DNA of 10,347 bases from Erysipelotrichaceae bacterium UBA6182 (GTDB lineage: Bacteria > Bacillota_I > Bacilli_A > Erysipelotrichales > Erysipelotrichaceae), in NCBI GenBank assembly GCA_002422065.1, contig DITO01000189.1:1-10347 (forward strand), in the 5' to 3' direction. How positions within the stretch are numbered: position 1 is the stretch's first letter; each line of letters opens with the position of its first letter. Below the pieces are notes generated by a model. It was given only the letters and a program-made list of their open reading frames with translations, searched no databases and was not told the origin of the DNA. Position numbers and translations under genes: made by a program. Of this stretch, positions 6,701 to 10,347 are shown one piece after another.

Positions 6701-6949
6701 TCAATGCTTATTGTGCGATTGGATTTCTTCGTCTTTATATACTACTTGGATAATAATCCGATTAACAAATTCGTAAAGATCTTCTTTCTTTTCGTCAGAT
6801 ACAACAATAATACTAGTGTCTTTTATAAAGGCGAATGAACAATTCTCGTAAAACTCAAGGATATCCTTTGGTGTTAAGTTCTGTAATAACCAAACTTGAC
6901 CTTGCTTAGAACCATGTACAAAAGTTATCTCTAAATTTAGTTGATTCAT
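6701..6949 (-). CDS. Small hypothetical protein, 82 aa
   Basis: I do not recognise this protein. It is a soluble, acidic 82-aa chain with alternating predicted strands and helices (ITFVHGSKQGQVWLL; PKDILEFYENCSFAFI; EDLYEFVNRIIIQVVY). It has no signal peptide, cysteine pair or catalytic motif. ATG 6949 is chosen over TTG 6955 because the perfect GGGAGG site (6961-6956) is six bases from the ATG but touches the TTG. It converges on the ParB gene with a 48-base gap and no clear terminator. It reads in the same direction as the GIY-YIG gene, 136 bases away, and an AT-rich stretch with TATATAA near 6972 could give it its own promoter. Confidence 0.65.
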   Translation of the reverse strand: MNQLNLEITFVHGSKQGQVWLLQNLTPKDILEFYENCSFAFIKDTSIIVVSDEKKEDLYEFVNRIIIQVVYKDEEIQSHNKH

Positions 6950-7085
6950 TTTCAACCTCCCTAATCACTTATATACGCAATAATTTCATGTTCTTAGAAT
7001 AAAGTAATATAGACACCTCTAATAAACCTATACGCTCTAAATTAAGTAAATCCTAAATAAAAGGGTATATTCGTGCTGAAAAAAC

Positions 7086-7889
7086 CTAGGATGGATCATG
7101 TTTGTTTTCTATAAGCCAATCTTCATAAGTCGATTTTAAACCTACTCCATTTTCGACAATACTAATTAACTCCTTTAACTTCTTAACAGTGAACATGTTA
7201 TTATTTCTGTCCTTTAGAAAACGATATAAGTTTCCACGGTCAATCTTCAGGTCGTTAATTGCATAATCATATACTTTGATTTTCTTGTCAAGCAATATAA
7301 AAATGTATTCACGAGCTAAGTCCTTTTCAACATGATCAACTGTTTCAAAGTGGTTTTGAACTAACCCTCTCATTTTTTGTGTGAGGTTTTGTCTAACATT
7401 TTCATTCAACTTATCAGGATCTGCAGACAAATAAAGTTTCAATATTTTAGGTGGTAAAACACCAATCCAAAAGTCCTTATTTTTGAAATTCATATTATAT
7501 TCATATTTTCGATTGAATCCAGTTCGAAGTGTATCATAAAAAGCAATTAGGAAAGACTCGACCATATGAGCTCGACTATTGCCACCTTTAGGCTTATATC
7601 CTTTTACCTCAAATTCTTCAATAATCGTTGGTACTAAATCTTCAGGACGTTCTTTGCCAACCCTACCAAAATCAGAGTTTCCACCTTTTCCGGACAAGTG
7701 ACCACTAAATCTTATCAAGGGTGTTTCTGAGATCCCGATATAAAGCCGACCAGTCTTAATATCCTCAATCATGTACGCAGAAACAACAACATCTTTTGCT
7801 GCACGTTGCTTGCGTCGATTTCTTGCTTGAACCTCCCCCATTGTATGAAGGGTTCTATTCTGAATTTCGGTGATTAGTGTTTTTGTCAT
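7086..7889 (-). CDS. GIY-YIG nuclease domain fused to a C-terminal helix-turn-helix
   Basis: The product has 267 aa. After a basic leader (to about 33), residues 34-130 form a complete GIY-YIG endonuclease domain: SAYMIEDIKTGRLYIG holds the two signature strands (Y39; Y50-I51-G52), R60 and H64 lie on the first helix, E111 (MVESFLIAFYD) is the metal ligand, and N126 closes the core. All key residues are present, so it could cut DNA. Residues about 200-245 (AINDLKIDRGNLYRFLKDRNN) read as a Cro/C1-like helix-turn-helix with the same YRFL recognition-helix motif as the S24-like repressor. Known GIY-YIG proteins include homing, repair and restriction enzymes, and no specific one is recognised here. 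ATG 7889 has GGAG about six bases upstream. It is divergent from the 69-aa regulator, so the pair may be co-regulated. Confidence 0.8.
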   Translation of the reverse strand: MTKTLITEIQNRTLHTMGEVQARNRRKQRAAKDVVVSAYMIEDIKTGRLYIGISETPLIRFSGHLSGKGGNSDFGRVGKERPEDLVPTIIEEFEVKGYKPKGGNSRAHMVESFLIAFYDTLRTGFNRKYEYNMNFKNKDFWIGVLPPKILKLYLSADPDKLNENVRQNLTQKMRGLVQNHFETVDHVEKDLAREYIFILLDKKIKVYDYAINDLKIDRGNLYRFLKDRNNNMFTVKKLKELISIVENGVGLKSTYEDWLIENKHDPS

Positions 7890-8044
7890 AACGCTCCAGG
7901 TGGATTTTTACTTAGAAATATATATTTTTTAAATAATATATAAATTTCATATCCTATATATATTATACCACAAAAAAGCGAAATTAAAATTAATATTTCA
8001 TATATGAAAGATTTTGGTATATACTAAAAATAAGAGGTAAAACA
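7890..8044. promoter_or_regulatory. Divergent promoter region of the nuclease and the 69-aa regulator
   Basis: This very AT-rich segment serves two divergent genes. Toward the plus strand, TATACT (8020-8025) is a good -10, placed 20 bases before the ATG with AGAGG between. It lies within GTATATACTAAAAATAA (8017-8033), the relative of the element at 2877. The perfect 14-bp palindrome TTTCATATATGAAA (7996-8009) covers the -35 position, and a half-site TTTCATAT lies at 7945-7952. TATAAT on the minus strand (7967-7962) is one of several possible -10 boxes for the nuclease. Confidence 0.5.
7996..8009. repeat. Perfect 14-bp palindrome, candidate operator
   Basis: TTTCATATATGAAA reads the same on both strands and occupies the -35 region of the promoter for the 69-aa regulator. 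Small Cro-like dimers bind sites of this type, so autoregulation is likely. The binding protein is inferred. Confidence 0.45.
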
Positions 8045-8254
8045 ATGGCAATAAAGTTCTACAAACTAATAGATTTGTTAAACAAAAGAGGAATACCTAA
8101 AACAAAACTTAGAGAGGATCTAAAATTTGGTTCCAATACTATTGCGAAATTTGCCAATAATGAAACGGTAAGTCTAGAAGTAATTGATAAATTGTGCAAA
8201 TATCTAGATGTTCAACCCGGAGATATTATCGAGTATATAAGTGAAGATAATTGA
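8045..8254 (+). CDS. Small Cro/C1-type (XRE) transcriptional regulator, 69 aa
   Basis: The 69-aa protein is almost entirely a helix-turn-helix domain: LIDLLNKRGIPKTKLREDLK (helices 1-2), FGSNTIAKFANNE (recognition helix), and SLEVIDKLCKYLDVQPGDII (helices 4-5). The ending LDVQPGDIIEYI is typical of the short YozG-like XRE family, which binds DNA as a dimer and often represses its own promoter. Length is normal for that family. AGAGG lies eight bases before the ATG, and the gene ends in TGA, which supports the standard genetic code. It probably controls the divergent nuclease through the palindrome at 7996-8009. The 86-aa gene follows on the same strand. Confidence 0.85.
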   Translation: MAIKFYKLIDLLNKRGIPKTKLREDLKFGSNTIAKFANNETVSLEVIDKLCKYLDVQPGDIIEYISEDN

Positions 8255-8335
8255 TGTTTTTACTATTTTTCTGTTTTGAAGTTACTCTTCACTTTTTGTA
8301 ACAATAATTATGAAACATCAATAAGAGGGAAAAAT

Positions 8336-8596
8336 ATGAATGAAATAAACTATGACATGTTGGCTCAAGAAGCATTCTCCATTTTGTGTAGTGTGGGATC
8401 ACTTCATAGAAGGCAGTTTGTTGATTTGATTAAGAGAAATGTTGGCGAAAATAGGTCGTATGAGCTTAAACTACTAAAATCTGATGAGATGGGAAGTGAT
8501 CAAATCTCAGTGAAACTGCTAAGAAAATTTGCAGGTCTCCGAGGCGATCGTTTTAAATATGACTCGAAAACTCAATGCTGGATTCGGAAATTTTAA
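8336..8596 (+). CDS. Hypothetical protein, 86 aa
   Basis: I do not recognise this protein. ATG 8336 is preferred to the upstream TTG 8276 because AGAGGG lies seven bases before it and the extra 20 residues look unlike coding sequence. The chain is basic and helical: MNEINYDMLAQEAFSILCSV, then LHRRQFVDLIKRNVG, then a C-terminal VKLLRKFAGLRGDRFKYDSKTQCWIRKF. The ending resembles a small winged or DNA-binding fold, with a helix followed by aromatic strands. There is no signal peptide, membrane segment or catalytic motif. It sits 81 bases after the XRE gene on the same strand and could be its partner. Confidence 0.6.
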   Translation: MNEINYDMLAQEAFSILCSVGSLHRRQFVDLIKRNVGENRSYELKLLKSDEMGSDQISVKLLRKFAGLRGDRFKYDSKTQCWIRKF

Positions 8597-8922
8597 AGAT
8601 TTTGCGCGTATTCAAAACAGGTAATGTAAACAAATGAACCAATTAGTATCGATTAATTTTGGTTACTTTAAGTTCTGATTATTTAGGTCAAAATTGGTCA
8701 TTAGAGTGTAGTGGTATTTTCTTTGGACACCTCAACCAAAAATATGAAGAGTTTGAGTGAAAATTACTAGCGCATCTAAATCAAATATGTTGATTGTGAT
8801 ACTATAGAGTAGAACGTTTGTATTTTCTTTATAGCAGCATCAAAGATTCTTGGTTCTAATGTGGATACAGTTGATTAAGTAATTATCACAATCGAGATTT
8901 GAGTGGAAAGGTGGGTAATCAA
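8597..8922. other. Gene-free stretch with inverted repeats near the element's right end
   Basis: All plus-strand frames are broken by stops, and no start with a ribosome site appears until 8923. It contains an imperfect hairpin AACCAATTA/TAATTTTGGTT (8637-8645, 8654-8664) and a perfect 10-base inverted pair GATTGTGATA (8792-8801) and TATCACAATC (8884-8893) about 80 bases apart, the second just before the next gene. It could hold regulatory sites, or decayed sequence near an element end. No terminator with a T-run is evident after the 86-aa gene. Confidence 0.4.
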
Positions 8923-9087
8923 ATGACCTATTATAATGAAGACAGAAGTTTTACAAATTTTGTTCATAGAAATCTGGCTTTACCTATTATTTATCAAAAG
9001 CTTGATTGGGTCGAACAGAATACTGATCCAATTTATCTTCAACAAATTGATATAGATAATGGGATTGATTACATTATGCTTGATTAG
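8923..9087 (+). pseudogene. Likely N-terminal fragment (54 aa) of a longer unknown protein
   Basis: ATG 8923 follows AAAGGTGGG and opens a protein-like 54-aa sequence (MTYYNEDRSFTNFVHRNLAL ... DIDNGIDYIMLD) with good codon use. It stops at TAG 9085-9087, exactly where the arsenate reductase homology begins. The composition and abrupt ending look like the start of a larger soluble protein cut by a recombination junction. I have only a vague memory of longer proteins with similar starts in Bacillota mobile elements, and no function is assigned. A genuine 54-aa gene remains possible. Confidence 0.5.
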
Positions 9088-9449
9088 GTCAAGGAGAATA
9101 CACTGCGGAAAGTGCAGGTCTAGAACCAGGCACACTAAATCCTTATGTGGTCGAAGTCATGAAAGAGATCGGTTATGATATCTCTCAAAATGAAACCAAG
9201 TCTGTCTTTGATTTCTATAAAGCAGGTAAACGATATACCTATGTGGTTAAAGTCTGTGATGCGATGAACGGTCAACGTTGTCCTATCTTCCCAGGTGCCC
9301 TCAATACCTTAAGTTGGAACCTAGAAGATCCTTCCGCAGCGAGTGGATCTCACGAGGATAAACTCAATAGAACTCGTCAGATACGTGATCTAGTCTTAGA
9401 GAAAGTAAAAGCATTTATTAAAGATCCAGTAAGTAGTGAACAACTCTAA
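9087..9449 (+). pseudogene. arsC: Arsenate reductase / LMW phosphatase (ArsC family), 5'-truncated
   Basis: From GQGEYTAESAGLEPG onward the frame matches thioredoxin-type ArsC-like proteins of the low-molecular-weight tyrosine phosphatase fold: LNPYVVEVMKEIGYDIS, TKSVFDFYKAG, YVVKVCDA, and CPIFPGALNTLSWNLEDPS, whose E-D-P holds the general-acid aspartate. The first ~30 residues are missing. They carry the active-site loop C-x5-R, so the remnant cannot reduce arsenate or remove phosphate. A TGA at 9081-9083 closes the frame just upstream. GTG 9147 could give 100 aa but has no ribosome site. Amino-acid conservation elsewhere is good, so the loss looks recent. It marks the chromosomal side of the junction. 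Confidence 0.82.
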
Positions 9450-9453
9450 GAAA

Positions 9454-9485
9454 AGCGTCCTTGAATCATCAAGGACGCTATTTTT
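9454..9485. terminator. Bidirectional Rho-independent terminator
   Basis: AGCGTCCTTGA (9454-9464) and TCAAGGACGCT (9469-9479) form a perfect 11-bp stem with loop ATCA. On the plus strand it is followed by ATTTTTATT, and on the minus strand by TTTTCTTAG. It lies between the converging arsC remnant (stop 9449) and the DUF4097 gene (stop 9484) and serves both. Confidence 0.92.
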
Positions 9486-10347
9486 ATTCTATTTCGAAAT
9501 CTCCACTGATCGACTTATGATTCAACTTGATTAAGCCATCACCTATGACGATGGATTTATTGTGGCGAGGTGTATCATAATCTTCATCACCGATACGTAA
9601 TTCTCCACTGTTTGAGATAAACGAGACGGTCAATCCTTTATGATCTACATCCATTTCCAATTGGACATCACCACTGATTGTATTGGCACTTAAGTTCTTG
9701 ATCGATTTGGCTTCTAAACAAGCATCACCAGAGGTCGTATTGATTTTGATGTCTTCAGCACTACCTTCATAGTTGATGTCTCCACTAACGCTTTCGATCG
9801 ACAAGATCTTACCAGTATGAGAATCGACTTCGATATCTCCACTGACACTTCTCAGTTGAAGTTGACCACCGATAGTTGAACAGTTTATATCGCTTGAGAC
9901 CCCATTGATCAAAATGAGATCCGCATCGATATCATCTAAGCCTATATCTCCACTGACACTATGGATTTCAAGAGTTTCGAAGTTCAATTCATCGATTTTG
10001 ATGTCTCCACTGGCTGTCTTACATTTCAATTCTTTAAGAGAGTTGGGTAACTCTAAATGTAGATCTACCGGATCAAGACTGCTTTTAAAGATCTTATTGA
10101 TCGAAGAGACAGTCACATACAGAGTCTTGCCTTCTTGTCTAGAAGTAACTTCTGTGGAAAGTTTCCCTAATAACTTCTTTGAGATCTCATAATCCACATG
10201 AGCTTGATTGTCATCAGAGACATTAATTGTCACATCCGCATGTAGACCATCGATGATGACCTTCTCTACATCTTCACTATAGATTCGATCGGATTTAGAT
10301 TCATACACTTGAGGTGATTCTAAACGCTTAAGATCTAAAGACTCAAT
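9484..10347 (-). CDS. DUF4097 beta-strand repeat protein, 5' end outside window
   Basis: 287 codons are visible and the frame is open at the right edge. The GTG at 10308 is only an internal candidate, without a ribosome site. The protein is a regular series of short strands: S-G-D(I/V/A) recurs about every 20 residues (ASGDI, VSGDI, VSSDI, VSGDI, VSGDI, TSGDA, ISGDV, NSGEL, ISGDF), the mark of DUF4097 beta-helix-like domains. No transmembrane segment is present in the visible part. Family members in Bacillota often sit next to DUF1700 or PspC-like envelope-stress proteins, and a role at the cell envelope is possible, though function is unknown. The missing N-terminus may carry a membrane or coiled-coil region. 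The gene ends at TAA, five bases from the terminator stem. It appears to be chromosomal, not part of the element. Confidence 0.85.
   Translation of the reverse strand: MESLDLKRLESPQVYESKSDRIYSEDVEKVIIDGLHADVTINVSDDNQAHVDYEISKKLLGKLSTEVTSRQEGKTLYVTVSSINKIFKSSLDPVDLHLELPNSLKELKCKTASGDIKIDELNFETLEIHSVSGDIGLDDIDADLILINGVSSDINCSTIGGQLQLRSVSGDIEVDSHTGKILSIESVSGDINYEGSAEDIKINTTSGDACLEAKSIKNLSANTISGDVQLEMDVDHKGLTVSFISNSGELRIGDEDYDTPRHNKSIVIGDGLIKLNHKSISGDFEIE

Larger units (their letters stand above)
34..9086. mobile_element. Integrative and mobilizable element (IME) next to ssrA
   Basis: The stretch holds the two functions that define an IME: a large serine recombinase for integration and excision, and a MobA/MobL-type relaxase with an adjacent structured, oriT-like region. 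Phage-style regulators, a ParB-like protein and a GIY-YIG nuclease accompany them. No coupling protein, type IV secretion gene, replication initiator or phage structural gene is visible, so transfer would depend on a helper. The left limit is set by the ssrA tail. The right limit near 9084-9090 is inferred from the abrupt start of a headless arsenate reductase. No long direct repeat links the two ends, which fits serine recombinases, whose crossover core is only about two bases. The exact ends are therefore not proven. Confidence 0.65.

Noticed and set aside
7900..8040. Possible CRISPR-like or iteron array in the AT-rich intergenic region
   Set aside because: The repeats are short TATA-type runs without constant length or spacers. 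A divergent promoter with one palindrome accounts for them.
9080..9130. A second copy of the ssrA 3' end as a right attachment site
   Set aside because: I searched by eye for TTCGACTCCCCT and its complement through the right part and found none. A serine recombinase would not require a long repeat.
9905..10192. 95-codon plus-strand frame
   Set aside because: It is antisense to the repeat-bearing DUF4097 gene. Its length comes from the regular codon pattern of the repeats.

Overview
The window is a compact mobile element, most likely an integrative and mobilizable element (IME), lying between the 3' end of a tmRNA gene on the left and truncated chromosomal genes on the right. Base composition is AT-rich, the Shine-Dalgarno sequences are of the strong AGGAGG kind, and TAA, TAG and TGA all act as stops. 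This suggests a low-GC Bacillota or Mycoplasmatota relative using the standard code (Acholeplasma/Izemoplasma or Erysipelotrichia-like). No marker gene here fixes the genus.

Left part (1-3161): the last 33 bases of ssrA are followed by a large serine recombinase on the minus strand. Its reading frame stays open through the antisense of ssrA and off the window edge. Upstream of it, in the same direction and probably the same operon, is a 418-aa repressor-like protein with an N-terminal helix-turn-helix and a C-terminal S24/LexA-like domain. Its divergent promoter region carries three TACTAAA repeats about 33 bases apart and drives a small 55-aa gene on the other strand.

Centre (3162-6652): a GC-richer stretch of about 230 bases, full of perfect stem-loops, is followed by a further inverted repeat and then a 661-aa protein. 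I identify that protein as a MobA/MobL (MOB-Q type) relaxase from its N-terminal tyrosine motif and HUH histidines. The structured stretch is the best candidate for the transfer origin (oriT). On its minus strand it also carries a promoter-like pair and a Rho-independent terminator, so it may encode a small RNA. A ParB-like protein follows the relaxase in the same direction. No type IV secretion genes are visible, so transfer would need a helper element.

Right part (6653-9086): accessory genes. These are an 82-aa protein of unknown function, a GIY-YIG nuclease with a C-terminal helix-turn-helix, a divergently transcribed 69-aa Cro/C1-type regulator, an 86-aa unknown protein, about 300 bases without a gene, and a 54-aa fragment that looks like the start of a longer protein. 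The promoter of the 69-aa regulator shares a 17-base element (15 of 17 identical) with the left regulator's promoter region, hinting at a shared regulatory circuit.

Right flank (9087-10347): an arsenate reductase/low-molecular-weight phosphatase gene lacking its first ~30 residues, including the catalytic cysteine loop, is followed by a perfect bidirectional terminator and a convergent DUF4097 protein that runs off the right edge. The abrupt change near 9084-9090 is the probable right boundary of the element or a deletion junction.
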